Positions 1 through 13,400 of a stretch of DNA of 64,000 nt are shown piece by piece (positions within the stretch are counted from its first letter, which is position 1; each line of letters begins with the position of its first letter). This DNA comes from Blastomussa wellsi (lineage: Eukaryota > Cnidaria > Anthozoa > Scleractinia > Plerogyridae), in assembly GCA_947652115.1 (NCBI GenBank), contig OX393568.1, positions 2,559,847 through 2,623,846 of the forward strand, written 5' to 3'. The translations under genes were made by a program, and so were the position numbers. The notes below the pieces were generated by a model. The model was not told where the DNA came from. It worked only from the letters and a program-made list of their open reading frames with translations, and did no database searches.

Positions 1-503
1 TTATTAAGGGTAAAAAAATAACACAATATGATTTAAATTATTCTGGTACTCGATTTTTGTCCAACATAAATAAATATTACTCAACTTCCTGATGAATTCC
101 GTCTTAATCCTTAATTTTACTCCGCCCCATGCGATTACCTACACTAATAAGAGCTGCAACGACTCTCATTCTCTGAAAGGGGGGGGGGATGGGGGCACTA
201 CGAAATATGGGTTACATCTAGGCATATGTGCCGCGGGATAGGGTATCGCTTTTCGAGGTTGTCGTTCCTTAAATAGGGTATCAATTTTGCTTCTCTTGGC
301 ATTCTTCACGGTGTGATCCTTAGATAGGGTACCTAAATTTTGTTATTTTGCAATTTGTAATGCGTAAACAACAAGCTAAACGAAAAAGAAACGGTCTGCT
401 AGACTGAAAACTATTTACGGAACGACAAAAAATTGACCCGTTTACACCATTCTTAGTTTTTGTTTTTTCCTTGAAAAGGGTGTCATTTTTCGGGTTTGGT
501 TGG

Positions 504-643
504 CATGTACTGAAACCAGAACACCGGAACACCACAAAACACGGAACACCAGAACACCCCGGAACACCAGAAATACAATAAAATGCCAATAAATTTCTGG
601 TGTTCCGGTGTTCCGGTGTTCCTGGTTTTAGTACATGCCGGTT
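504..643. repeat. Palindromic GGAACACC hairpin repeat, copy 1
   Basis: The arms read GGCATGTACTGAAACCAG at the left and, as the reverse complement, TGGTTTTAGTACATGCC at the right. Inside each arm the word GGAACACC (or GGTGTTCC) is repeated several times, so the whole piece can fold on itself. Related copies lie at about 4624-4703 and 25212-25380. It is probably a non-autonomous DNA element with an internal 8-bp satellite. Confidence 0.7.
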
Positions 644-652
644 TGGTTTGGA

Positions 653-768
653 CCGACGAAGAGCTAACGCTCGAAACGTCAGCTTTCGAATCTCTCTACG
701 GTGGCCAATTCACATTATCAACCCAGTTGATAAAACCAAATTATATTGTTATACTTCCCACCGACGTG

Positions 769-799
<31 letters not shown>

Positions 800-803
800 C
801 TAT
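653..803 (+). repeat. 150-bp dispersed repeat, copy 1 (Penelope 3'-end type)
   Basis: This stretch is about nine-tenths identical to 1509-1659. Both begin with GACGAAG(A/G)GCTAACGCTC followed by GAAACGTCAGC and end with TTTCTTTAGAAACTTACCCC. Short stems of this kind followed by CGAAACGTC are typical of the 3' ends of Penelope-like retroelements in cnidarians. That assignment rests on family knowledge, because no coding part is attached here. Confidence 0.6.
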
Positions 804-1487
804 CAAATTCTAAGTTCACTAAGGATATAAAAGTAAATGGCTCTTGTATGAGTCGTGCAAACTGAAATATTATCAGTTTACATATTGAGGAAGTTTTTTG
901 TTTTCATAATCATAAACCGGTAAAGAAAAAAAAATAACAAAATTTAAGTGTATGATTCAGCTTGTAGACCGCAGTGGCTGCTCGAGTCAAAATTATAGCA
1001 TTACACTTTAGCCTAAAAACTCCAAGCATTGAACAAAATAAACGAAAGCAACTGAATTAACTTAAGGCGGGGGTACACATGAATTTGGCTCCCAAAAGCG
1101 AATTTTTTTTTATTGAGGCATATGTAGCTTTAGCCATTAAGGTTACCTCTGAAATGTGTTTTATGGTCCAATTTTTAATGTGAAGCTGTTTACGAGCGAT
1201 TATTTATAGCTAGGGTAAAATAAACAAATCGGTTTCCATGGTAACACAAAGAGCGTTTTTATGTTTTCGGCGTCGTTTTATTCCCTGGAGTTCTTTCACT
1301 TCCCATAAATCACAAGCAAAACCCCGTGGAAACTCTATGTGGTCTTATATGACATAAATATCTTGATTTGAGCTCGTGGGCTCGAGTTGCAGCGTGCTTC
1401 GATCGACTCGACAACAATATTGTGACATCTATCTTCTTGTAGTTGCGATTGTCTTCTAGAATGACCGGGAAAAAGACCAAAAACATT

Positions 1488-1610
1488 CGCTGACGTTAGC
1501 CCTTCGCTCCGACGAAGGGCTAACGCTCGAAACGTCAGCAATTGAATCTCTTTACGGTGGCCAATTGACATTATCAACCCAGTTGATAAAACCAAATTAT
1601 ATTGTTATAC

Positions 1611-1655
<45 letters not shown>

Positions 1656-1659
1656 CTAT
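1488..1659 (+). repeat. 150-bp dispersed repeat, copy 2, with flanking inverted segment
   Basis: This is the second copy of the repeat at 653-803. Just before it lies an inverted piece, GCTGACGTTAGCCCTTCG (about 1490-1507), which pairs with CGAAGGGCTAACG and ACGTCAGC in the repeat itself. The head of the element is therefore palindromic. This fits a 5'-inverted or tail-to-tail Penelope insertion. Confidence 0.6.
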
Positions 1660-4351
1660 TAACTTAAATGACGTAGATCTTAAGAACACGCCCAACAGGA
1701 AACAGATCGTGCACTTTAGAAACTGCCGATGGCTTTTGCTTTAAATACCGCAGGACATTTGAGAAGTAAGGCATTTTCTTTCAAGGACTATTAATTAAGG
1801 CCATTTTTTCTACAAATTGACACGCTGCTTTGTTTCTTACTAACCTGTTTTGTTGCTTGACAGCATCGATTCGAAGACACCCGCTATTATAAAAAGCCAC
1901 CAATACGCCATTATGTTTAAATTAAACGCTGAGTAACCAGATCGAAATCCTTCCGTTTATCTTCACAACACGTTTGATTTTTCCTTAATAGAACGAGGAA
2001 ATGTTGCGGTGATTTAAAAGTGATCCAACTGGAATAAGCTATCAGCAGCCGATAATGGCCCGAATGAAATGACTATTCGGAAAATGGAATGGATTTTCCC
2101 TTTCCAACAATTATTGATATTTTATTTTTAAAGATTGACATCCATCATTGATACTTTTACTTTCTCACATCTTTCAGTTTCGAGAGATTCGTTTAAAGTT
2201 CTACAGCTTAGGAAGACGAAAACAGTTTTAGACTGAAGAAAATATAAAAACAAAATTTCCGTTTAGGAACGCTTAGGATTGTATATAGGGGACTTGACAA
2301 ATAAATGATAATTTGCTTGTAATTAATAATGATAGTTGAGAAACTTTGCTTTTTAACATTACGTACACAGTTTTGTTTCCGCTAAACATCACGAACTAAT
2401 AATGCGTCGCTTCTTACGTTTACAAAACCGAACGAAACCAAAACCGGCCGGGAGACAGGAACAAATGAGCAGATTGAAGGTTCTTATTTAAAACAATCAT
2501 TGATTCAAAAACAATGGTGAAAATCATTATCAATACCTTCCTTGTGATTAGCAGTCTTTTTCTCTTAGATACGAGGGCCTAGTTTGACTAAGGTAGATAA
2601 AAAGGTGTGGCAAATAGGCCATCTCCGAGTTCCCTTTTCCCTCTGTTACGGCTACGAACCAATCAGAGGTAACTTTCCAGTTTTGGGAAAACGATTACAG
2701 CATGTGATAGGATAGCTGTCATGCAATGAGTCAATACTGATTGTTTTCTTTAATTGGATTTAATGGCCTGTGAACGGAAGTGGACTGTCTATTCAGCAGA
2801 CGTCCGTTGAGAAGGAACGCGTGACGCAGCTCAAAGGGCGCTAAAAAGTACCTTTTCAGCGCCCTGGTGTCAGTAACATGACATTCTCTGAAACGTCACG
2901 TTTCTTGACACGTCGCGTTCCGATCCACGATTCGCCAAATGTCATGAAATATCACCGTCCCTTATTTTCCACGAACTACTCATTTCACGCAATGGTGTAG
3001 CTGGCGGGATTCCGGGAGCGTGTGCGGAGTGCTTTTAATTTGTTTTGGCAGTCTAGCCGTCCTTTCGAGCAGCGAAGCCGGGAGCCATTGCGATCATCAT
3101 GATTTCACCTCGAACGAAAAATGAAATTGTCTTTTCGATGATTTCAGATTCCATTTGGGAATCATTTCAGGGTTGTGGATCAATCTGCTGTGGACCTGCA
3201 TGTGGTGGCGATCATTTCAGGCCTGGTAGACTGACCTACATACGATGTTTTACCTTGAAACGAAGAAAATTCGGGGAATGGGTTGAAAATTTATTTTGGG
3301 GCTATCTAGTTTCTAACGAAGCCAAATATATGGTTTCTGTTGTCGGCGACACTCAGAATGTTTTGGTTATCATGGAATTTTTTCCACAAAAAGCAGAAAG
3401 GAAAGACCTTCTGATATTTTAACATCCTATCTAACCACTACACTACCAGGCTGATCCGAGAAATCCAATACTAGTAACGCCTGGGTGGGAGGCTAGTATT
3501 GCCCTAGCCAACAAATAAAAGCTAACCGCAAGCAAACCAGCGTGAATGCGGAAAAGAGAGTAATATCACCAAATTCGTACATTCCGAAATGCTTGGTTAC
3601 CAATTATGGCACCGATCGTTGAAAACTTTAGACATTCCCAGAATCCCATGCGCTCGTAGTAGAAGACCAGATGCTATGCGTGTGGGGCGCTGTTTACAAC
3701 TTTGGGAAGTTTTTTCACCTTGTATTAAACTGTGACTCATCTGGCACTTGCTAATTCTCGATGCTTGGATAGAAGCTGCGTCGCGTCAGAGGAAAAGATA
3801 GTGGTCGAGCATTATTTAGGTTAGTCCCGGTGAGTAGAAATTTACTTGTGCGAGCGTAGCTTCGATCAAGTGTGCTCACGTTTAGCCTACGTGCAGCCTT
3901 CTATTTCCCAAAGCGAAAAAGTGGCGAGGTCAGTTTGCCGCTTTAGGAAATAATACACGGCTGCATGCAGGCTAGTCACGTTTATGTTATTTTATAAACT
4001 TAAGCTTTTGGTTTCAGCAGTTTGTCGAAGTCAAATAGATCGTTTCTATTTTGTAAAAACAGTTTATGTTTGCTTGGATCCTTGTACAGTAAGCTAAACC
4101 ATTCAAACGAAACGTTTTCTGCATTGGTTTTAAATGTTTGGTAAAAGCAACCAGGCGACAGTCGAAGAAATTATTCGAACGAAGCAATAATTCCAGCGGT
4201 ATGTGAGAATTTTATGTACGGCTGTAGTCATGTCTTTGTTTTGTACTCCGAATATTCGTTCGAATCATATTTGCATTACTTTTAATTATTATTTATTTTG
4301 ATGCTTAATTGAAGATCGGAGTGAAATTGTTTGTGGTCCTCTTTATTACAG

Positions 4352-4424
4352 GTCTCAATAGTGCAGAGTGGTCTGCAAGTAATTTTTGCCATTCAGAACA
4401 AGATGTTTCTTCAACTGCTAACAG
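4352..4424 (+). CDS. CUB gene (+) exon 1: 5' UTR end and start codon
   Basis: A good acceptor (CTCTTTATTACAG) precedes 4352 and a donor GTAAAT follows 4424. The only useful ATG is at 4403, giving MFLQLLT and one extra base (phase 1), which fits exon 2. This is the start of a plausible signal peptide. An alternative is an ATG at 6802 in front of exon 3, which would also encode a hydrophobic leader but would ignore the good acceptor at 6872. Confidence 0.5.
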
Positions 4425-7400
4425 GTAAATTTGTCTTTTATCTGACATGCCTATGTAACTTAGTCTTTTGGTATGCAGCAAAATTGTGGAGTCAATTTTT
4501 GCTGAGTCACACCAAACTTTATGCACCTTCATGTATCAATGTGAAGCCCAAGGGAGGGGGGCGGGGGTTGGGTTAGGCCACCCATGGGAGTTTGCATTAT
4601 ATGATTGGTAGCATATATATTTTTTAGAAATTTCTGGTGTTCCGTTGTTCCAGGTTTCGGGGTGTTGAGGTGTTCTGGTGTTCTTGGTTTTAGTACTTGC
4701 CCTTGTCCACTCATTTAACCCCCCCTGCTCCCTATCAATGTTGCATTTTGTTTCTTGGAGTCCTTTGCTGGACTCATATAACATTTGATGGGGGGGAAGG
4801 AGGTACTTTGGTGGAGTGTAGTGAACCAGAAAAAAAGAATGATAAAATATGCCCTAAAAACTGTAATTTGAAATCAATGTGTCAGCTACTTTAGTCAGTC
4901 ACTGTAGGTTACGTGGAGACCTGGCTTATACATGTACATATGTGTGTTCATTAAGGGGGGTCCTTCTTAACAACCAATTTGCCATGAATTTAAAGTTGCT
5001 AAGATTTGGTACATGTAAGATAAGATAAGATAACTTTATTTATACACGGTCTATCCATCAGCTTATTTAGAGATATTTATGGCTAAGGAAGGTTTCTAAC
5101 CTGTGATATTTTTAACGAGTCCACTCATGATCTTACAGTGTATTTGACAGTCATGTGAACAGAAGAGAAAAATCCCTAAAACCTGAAAGGCATAAAAATT
5201 TGAGAAATTATTTAAACCACTGTTACATTGATTTTGCTTGTAATTCATGCGTTTTAGCTGCTACACCGCCAGGCGTAATGAAAACCCCAGACAACTACAT
5301 GTATATTATTTTCTGAAAGCTCAAGAGCTTTAGATTAATAATTAAAAATATATTTATAATAATTATTTGAAATAAAAAAATAATATAATTTTGTCTGAAT
5401 AGGGCACTGGACTTCTAAAAGGACCGAGGTTCACAAATCGTGTTCATTTCCGGTCGGATTTGGACGAGAGAAAATGATGAGCATCACTAATTGTGTTCTT
5501 CACATCTTTCTCTAGAAAACCGTGTCAGGGATTACTGATTTCTTGTCTAGTTTGTTATTAACATGGGGGTAAACTTTGCAGGCTTTAAGAAAACAACCAT
5601 AACTTTTGAACGAGCGAAAATTCCCCTACATGGTTTTGTTGCTGGATTATCGGGGAACATTCTTGCTAAATTTTGAAACCCTACTGTAAACGAACTTAAA
5701 ACATGTGCCTGTGCCTCACTTTTTAAAATGCATGTGTACAGTGTAGGTCTTTTGCATGATGACTTCTAGCTCTTATGCTCAAAATTCACTACCAAACCTT
5801 GCGCAAATTATTCTCAACCCTCTAGCTGCCACGGAAAGGCAATTTTCATGTTAGTATTCTTTTTGACATCTTTTATTTTCTGCTTGGAAATTCGTTCATT
5901 AGGCAAAATTTGCAAGTTTGCGCTTGGAAAGCGAGGCTTGGTTGTGAAACCAGCCAGTCTGATGTAAACATGCATAATGGGCTATTTGGCTGTCCCATTT
6001 ATCGGTTATTTTTCCTTGTTGTCCCTTTAAATGAATACAGACAACATATCAATAAATTAAAGTACATGTATTATCGTTCTAGAGTATTAACTGTTTTTTT
6101 CCTTCTGTCTATGCAGAGCTGTCATTGTTGAAAGTTGTGCTTGGAGGTAAAGTACTGTACATGCATGATTTGTTTTTATTGAGCTAACGTGTATTCTAGG
6201 TCATTCTGCAGTATTTTGCATGTTGCAGAAAGGGCCTTTGGAAATTTTGACACAAACTAGAAAATTTTGTATCTGGTTAAAGGTGGTCTAGAGGGTTAAT
6301 AATTAAGCAAAATTTTACTGCATAATAGAATCAAGGTTCACATTTTTGAATTACATTTACCACATTGTAAATAATGTCATTACGGAGAGGACATCAGAAA
6401 ATTGCCTCCTATTATATTGTTACAATCATAATGTTTGCTTTAAATTCCCTCTAAATGGTTTAATTGTTACATGTACATGTAAAATAGTTTGAAGACATTG
6501 TTACTCATCTTGTTGAATGCTCAGTGCAGGTAAAGTGGAATCCTTCCTGAATTACTAAATTGAATACTTTTCGCCCATATCACTTTTATGATAGCTCTTA
6601 CTTTGCTCTCACAGTGCCTCTCTTCACACAGGTGTATAAATGGGTACCAGTGGGGGGTAACCCTGCAATAGACTAGCATCCCATCCAGGGGGAAGAAGAA
6701 ATACTCTCTGTCGCTTCATTGCTACAGAAACCGGGATGTGCTCCGGGCTGATTGGCCACTTGGCTCGTTTGCAGACTTATATTTCATATTAAGTAATTAA
6801 AATGATGAAAAGAATAAATAAATTCAAATTAATAATTATAAAACTTTTTGTGTATTTTTATTCAATACCAGCTTACGTGAATTGCGACAAAACATATACT
6901 TCACCAACTGGAATAGTCTCATCTCCATCCTATTCTAAGGGTTCTACTTATGACAAAAACCTGGACTGTCAATACGACATCCAAGTTAGTCCTCGCTCTG
7001 GCATCAGGCTGCAATGGATAGTGTTTGATATCAAGGGAAACATGCCAAGCTGCAATGAAGATTATGTTGAGATTGCCATTGGATGCGGAAGCTGGCGTTC
7101 CATTGGAAGATATTGCTCTGATAATGTTGCTGAAAGCAGTGGGATTTTTGATGTGTACTCGCCTGACAATTGTTTGCATTTAAAGTTCCATTCTGACAGT
7201 TCGGGTGCTGGCAGTGGGTTTCAAGCCAGATATTCTGCATTTGCTCTGACGTTTGGTAAATTTTTGCGAAATTGTAATAATTTTTATTTTCCTTTTTACA
7301 TAATTTATATTAATTAACCCATTGACTCCTGGGGATTTTTGCAAAAAAAGTGTTTTTAGACATTTTGAACATTTTGTAGTTAGTTATAGGCTAAATCTGC

Positions 7401-10400
7401 TTCAAATCTCTCCAAAATACATGTGCAAAACAAAGGCATGTCAGATTTTTCACTAGCATCACATTTACCGGTAACAACATTTTAGCTCGGGCATGCGCAC
7501 AAATCAAAATTTGTAGATAGTTTTTGGACGAGAAAGTAACCCACCTCTTTAGGCTTTTCGTTTTCTTTATTACTTTTTTCAGTTTTCCTTTAGTCTTTTC
7601 TCATATCTTTTTTGTGCTTTTGTTGGCCTTTTACTGGGCTTGCTTTCGGTGCAAGAATTGCCAAGAAAACATCAGTGTGATGGAGTAAGTGAGGGAAATT
7701 TTCCTCCAAGTTTTTGACGCAAATTTCTAAGTGTTTTTGTGTACATTTCAAGCTCCATTAGCCCAATCAATATAATCTGGGTATCATTGGAAAGCTCTTT
7801 CCCTCCTGTAGAACTGGGGAAATGGGTTTCCTATTTTGGTCAAAAATGATGATGTCAGAAGCGGAACAAAGGTCAACTTCTGTCACGGCCAGTTACGGCC
7901 GGTTTAGGAGTCATTGGGTTAATACATTGTGCATGTAGCTAAAAATTTGTGAAACTACTAAGTGTGTGATGGCACGTAAATTAATCAGGCCATCTGATAG
8001 GGTGTGGAAAAGAGTGACATCTACAATTTGCGGAATTTTTCGGTAATGTTTTGATTATGTGAAAAAAATTCTGGATTATGCAGAAATTTAAAAACAAAAA
8101 ATAAATGTAAATAATAATTTGTGCCTTTCCAATGTATTTGCATGCATATTTTTTGTTTTTATGTAATTAATATTTAACTGATTAGTTACTGTATGTGATG
8201 TGTACAATTATAGAATAATACAACCGTTTTGGTTTTTGCACCACATGTCTAGGCAACAAAATGTATTGTTTGCTGCTTGCTGCTTGTTATTCCGAGTGAA
8301 ATCGTCATTGTCAAACTTTGTGAAAACTTTGGGAAAACTTTTGGGAAAACTTTTTCTTATCATTCAGTAATTGATTTAACCAATGAAAAATATTTTTGAT
8401 GTTATTGGCGTTTTCATGGACCTACCTTCTTGAAAAAAATCGCATCCAGCAAAAAATTTTGTTGATAAATGTTTGTTCAATTTCTATAATCAGCGTGTAT
8501 TAGCTTAATAGTTTATATATCATAGCCAAGTTTCAAGAAAATCGTGGGAGCAAATCTTATAGTCTGTTATATTCAGCTTTATCATTGTTTTTATATTTTC
8601 CATAATTGATGCTCTTTGACAAAATGAGCCACAAACCCAAATTTTGGTGAGAAGCCTCACCAATGCTTGCTAAGTCAAGGTGCCAAGCCGATTGTCAATC
8701 GTCCAAACTGTTAAAAAGTATTTGCTAGTTCTGTAAACATTTTAAAATGGTCGTTAACCTCCTCACACATTCAAAGTTGCCTTTTACAACATTTTTCGAA
8801 AACTATACCCCTAGCCTTATGTCATATTTCCTCCGCATGAATTTCAAGATATTACAATAATTTTGCCTTGATTTTTGCTGCTTTGCCGTGCTGCAAATTT
8901 GAGAATTGTAGTTCGTATTGTAACGTACTCTGCAACTGATCTCTGGCAAAGCAGATGAGCAGTTTTGTTTATGTAATTTTGAATACAAAATGAGCAAGTG
9001 CGGCAGTTATCCAAGGAATTTGCACCTTTATAAGGGGGCGTCAGTGGTATACAACAATATCATAATTTAAGAAGTGCTTTAAAAACATCAAGGTGAACAA
9101 TAGAAAATCCTCGTCTTCCCTCTCCTCCTGAGGTCCACTGGTGTGAGGAGGTTAACAACCATTTTATAATGTTTACAGAACTAGAGAATACTTTTTGACA
9201 GTTTGGACGATCGACAATCGGCTTGGCACCCTGACTTAGCAAGCATTGGCGAGGCTTCTCACAGAAATTTGGGTTCATGGCTCGTTTCGTCAAAGAGCAT
9301 CAAGTATAGAGAATATAAAAACAATGATAAAGCTGAATATAAGAGACTACAAGACTTCCGCAATTCTGCTCCAACGATTTTCTGAAACTTGACTATGATA
9401 TGTATTAAGTTAATAAATGCTTATTCTAGAAATTTAACAAAAATTTATCAGCAAAATTTTTTGCTGGATGCGATTTTTTTCAAGGAGGTAGGTCCATGAA
9501 AATGCCAATAACATGAAAAATATTTTTCATCGGTCAAATCAAGTATAATCATATTATTACTGAATGATAGGAAAAAATTTCCCAGAGTTTCATTACCATC
9601 ACGCCAAACCCGAAAACGTTATGAAGCAAAGTTTGGCAATGACGATTTTGCTCAGAATAACTACGGAGCCACCTTAAACCTTACACTTCTCCCTACTTAG
9701 CACTGATGGGAGTTGTTTGCTTTAATTACAGGTACATTTGGTGTTGGAGGTAAGTGATAAAATTAATTCTAATGCAATGTCAGTGACATTTTGAGGATAT
9801 ACATGTACATGTACAAATTACTCACTGCAAAAATTCAGCTGGATCATAATGCTTTGTGCTCTTGCCCAACTTGGCTTTCAATTACATACAGCTTTCTGAT
9901 TATTCATGTGTGGTGAGTACCAAAGGAATCTGAACTATGTACAATGTAGGTCGTTTCAAATTGACCAATCTGCTAAAAAGTCCTAAAAATGTGAAAATAA
10001 CTGCATTCCAGAAAATTCCATATCTGACAAAACACGCCTGTCACAAAATGGCTGGTATGGAAAGTTCTAGGCCCAATGATCCGTCATGCAAAAATTAATT
10101 GTTCTTCGTGAAATTTTCGATAAAGTCGCATAGCTTCACAACCTTTGGTTAAAAAATGACAGAAAAAGTGACAAACATTCAAAGTCAGCCCCTGCCAGTG
10201 TGATTAGGGTTAAATAAAAGGGAATGAAAAATTCTAGATAATATACAAGGCATGTACATCACAGTAATTATAGGACACATGGCTTCATTATTTAACTAGT
10301 ACATGTAAGTATACTAACTTTTTTAGTAACGGATAAAAAAGCCTTGATAGTGCTTTATTCAGTTAAAAAGCATGAAAAGAAGTGACGCGAGCACAAAAGA

Positions 10401-13400
10401 ATTGTCCCTTTTCTAACTTTGGCATGTCAACACAGGTTTTCTTTCACTAAATTCTTTTCAAAGATCTTTGGATTTCCTTCAAAATTAAAACATGTAACCA
10501 TTACATGTGTAAGGTCGAGCTGTACTCATTTTAATTGTGAAATTTGAAGAAAGCGAGATATGTAATGATCCAAGCAGCATGCACACACAAAACAGCATGG
10601 GGAGAGTCTACTTGTGAGTTTTACTCTCATAAAGCTTGTTAAATTGGCACTTTATTATAAATTATAATATAGATAGGACTCTGTGCTCTGATTGGACAAA
10701 AACCCATGTTTTATCAGAGTATAAAACATAGAAAAAGCGTGTTATTGTTTTTCGTCAGCTTTACTCTAGTGAAAATTCGCAAGGGGTAGCGGCGAACAGT
10801 TTCTATAAAGAAATATTGGACAAAATTCTGAGTCAAGCTGCAGAGATTATCGAAGAAGCTTCTAAGTTCGAGATGAAAGTAGAAGAAGCGAATTTAAATT
10901 GCTTCAGTTTATCGATCATGCCTGTTTTGCTGTTTTTACTCGTGGCGTATAAAATCTATATCATAAGGCAAATGAAGAAGCCTAAGCCATGTCTTATACT
11001 GTCATAAAACACTCCAGACATTTGAGAACACTTGAGAAATGTAGGAAACACTCACCTGCGGCTCGTGTTTTCTACATTTCCCTCGTGTTCTCAAATGCCC
11101 GTCGTGTTTTATGACAGTATAATACATGGCTTAGGCTTCTTTATTTGTTATATAATCTAGGGAAAGAAATTTGAGCTAGGGTGTGAGTTAAGTAATACGC
11201 TGTTTAGTATTACCAATTAATTATTAATTTTAGTTAGTAATTTTTATGCCAACATTGCATTGATAACCACAATTATTTTTCATCCAAACAGCTGAATGTT
11301 CTTCATACTCCAAAAGCTATCCCAAGAAACTTTCTTCTTCTCCCGGAATTATCAGTTCTCCAAAATGGCCAAATGATTATCCAGCCTTTAGAGACTGCTA
11401 TTGGAGGATTGATATTCCAAGCCAAAAAAGCATAAAAATTGCTTTTATGGACTTTGATTTAGAGTATGATATTGGGTGTGATGATAACAAAGTGAAAATA
11501 AAAGGTAGGAGATGGATAACTTATTTGGTCGTAATTTTGACCTCTACACATTATTTTACTGGGTGGCAGTCTTGCATTGTACATGTAGGTCTCTATTCAA
11601 CTCTATTCGGCCGTCCCCAGTCCATACTGCGCAGTCTTGGGATTTGTTTATATTTCTGTTTTGAATTCGTTGATATGTTACACTTCGGTAACTGCGTACA
11701 TGAAGTTTTTTGAGTCTGCCATTACAGGTCGTTTTGTTTGGGAGTTTGCAATGAGCTGAAACGTCGGTTTAGAATATCATTGAGGTTCGTTTACTCTTTA
11801 TTATTGTTTTGCAAGTATATCAGATGTTAATAATGAAGAAAAAGGTACGGTTTTCCCCCCTAATTTTCATTTTGGTTTGTTTACATTGTTGTGCGAGGCT
11901 TGATAAACATTGCAGGCGGAGATTGCGCAGTACGGACTGGAAATGGCCTTTAAACGGCCTCCAATTAGTAATTTAAAGTGCCCTTTTAATATAAACTTAA
12001 GCGAGAAGGAAAATAGGTTGGAGGACCAAATTAATGGCAAAATAATGTACAAATGCCGTGAGAGAAGGAGCCCTGAAAGCTTAAAGGAGATACTGTATGT
12101 CACAGTTCGTGCCTTTTGAAAAATTTAGCCGAAATTGTTCAAAATCATCATAAATTTGCAATCTGTCTCAATCTTCTCCATCCTCAACCATCCTTGTTCC
12201 TTTTTGATTTAGTGTCACCACTTTGTTGTTTTTCTTCCTTTGTAAACTAGTAGTGAAAGGCTAGCTTCCTACATGTATGTTTTAAGGGGAATTTGGTTAG
12301 TTGCAAAAAAATTATTCAAAATATTGTGACACAGGGCTCTCTTTAATACTTAATGCATGTGATGAATTTTAAAAATCCTGACTACGTTATTATCCTTTGT
12401 AACTTGTATCTATGATTTTAATAATTGACTTATTGTCTTTTTAGGGGGAAACAGTGGTGATTCATATGATCGATCCAGCACAGTAAAGAATTCTATGTGT
12501 GGTCGCAAGAATCCATTTTACTTTACTTCCAGTAAGCGACGAATTTGGATCAGGTTCAAATCTGACAGTTACAAAGCTGAACGTGGGTTTGTTGCTGGGT
12601 ACGTCATGTATGATTCAAGTAAGTACCACTATATTGTAATGGGAATTACCAGGCAGGTAAATTTTCTATGGAAAAGAACATTTACACTTATCAGTGTAAC
12701 TGGCATCATTATAATCTCTTACCCATTTTAGAAGAGACATGCAGTTGTAGAAATCTTGCCTCCTTTTATTGTTTAGTTTAATCCGTGCGTGATGCTACAT
12801 CAAGTGTGATGGTACAGTAAGTACTTTCTTGGTTATTTTTAAGAAAAGTAGTTGGCATAAGCACCAAGAGACCATTTCACAATGACCACTTAGTGTTCAC
12901 TATGTGTTTTGTGTTGTATGTGTGCGTGTGTCGACCTAGACTTTGTATTAAGGGGGGAGAACCCTAACTACAAAACGGTTGCTATAGATGACTTCTAACC
13001 ATTATATATTGGGTTCCCTTTCAATCCTGGGATTAGTTTTTTGCCATGCTTGTTCTATTGAAGGCTGTTTTCACTTTTGGCAGCTTTGACCATATTTGTA
13101 GTCACATGACCAGAACAAAAAAATGCTAAAAACTGCCACGTACAGCTTACATCTTTCTGGAATGAAACAAAAGCCAATGCAAAATCTGTTGTATCGGTTT
13201 TTTGAAATTTGCAATACTGTAAAAGTTATGACGTCATAGCTTTTTAATTTGGGGGAATCTACACAAATCCATACTACAGATTTTGCATCTGAATGCACTC
13301 TATCCATTGGCTTTGGTTTCATCTGAGAAAGATGTAAGCTGTGCGAGTTTTAAGCATTTATGTGTTCTGGTCACCTGACTTCCAAATATGGTCAAAACTG

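Larger units (their letters stand above)
1..4351. other. Upstream intergenic region, no supported gene
   Basis: I find no convincing exon before the first reconstructed coding exon at 4352. The stretch holds a GGAACACC hairpin repeat (504-643), two copies of a 150-bp repeat (653-803, 1509-1659), a short perfect hairpin near 2836-2867 and a degenerate half of the 'GTAGCTGGCGGGATT' MITE near 2998-3080. The promoter and any 5' UTR exon of the CUB gene should lie here, but the sequence does not pin them down. An open frame of 107 codons at 3099-3422 matches nothing I know. Confidence 0.5.

Noticed and set aside
3099..3422. 107-codon open frame on + starting with ATG
   Set aside because: No recognisable domain, no splice context, and a neighbouring MITE fragment runs into its beginning. 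It could be chance.
6802..6871. Alternative start MMKRINKFKLIIIKLF in front of CUB1
   Set aside because: It would give a usable leader, but the strong acceptor at 6872 and the phase-1 match to exons 1 and 2 (and the separate signal exon in the paralogue) favour splicing. Kept only as an alternative.
10816..11007. 63-codon frame with hydrophobic segment
   Set aside because: It lies in a hairpin repeat that has a diverged copy at 51240-51425 without this frame.
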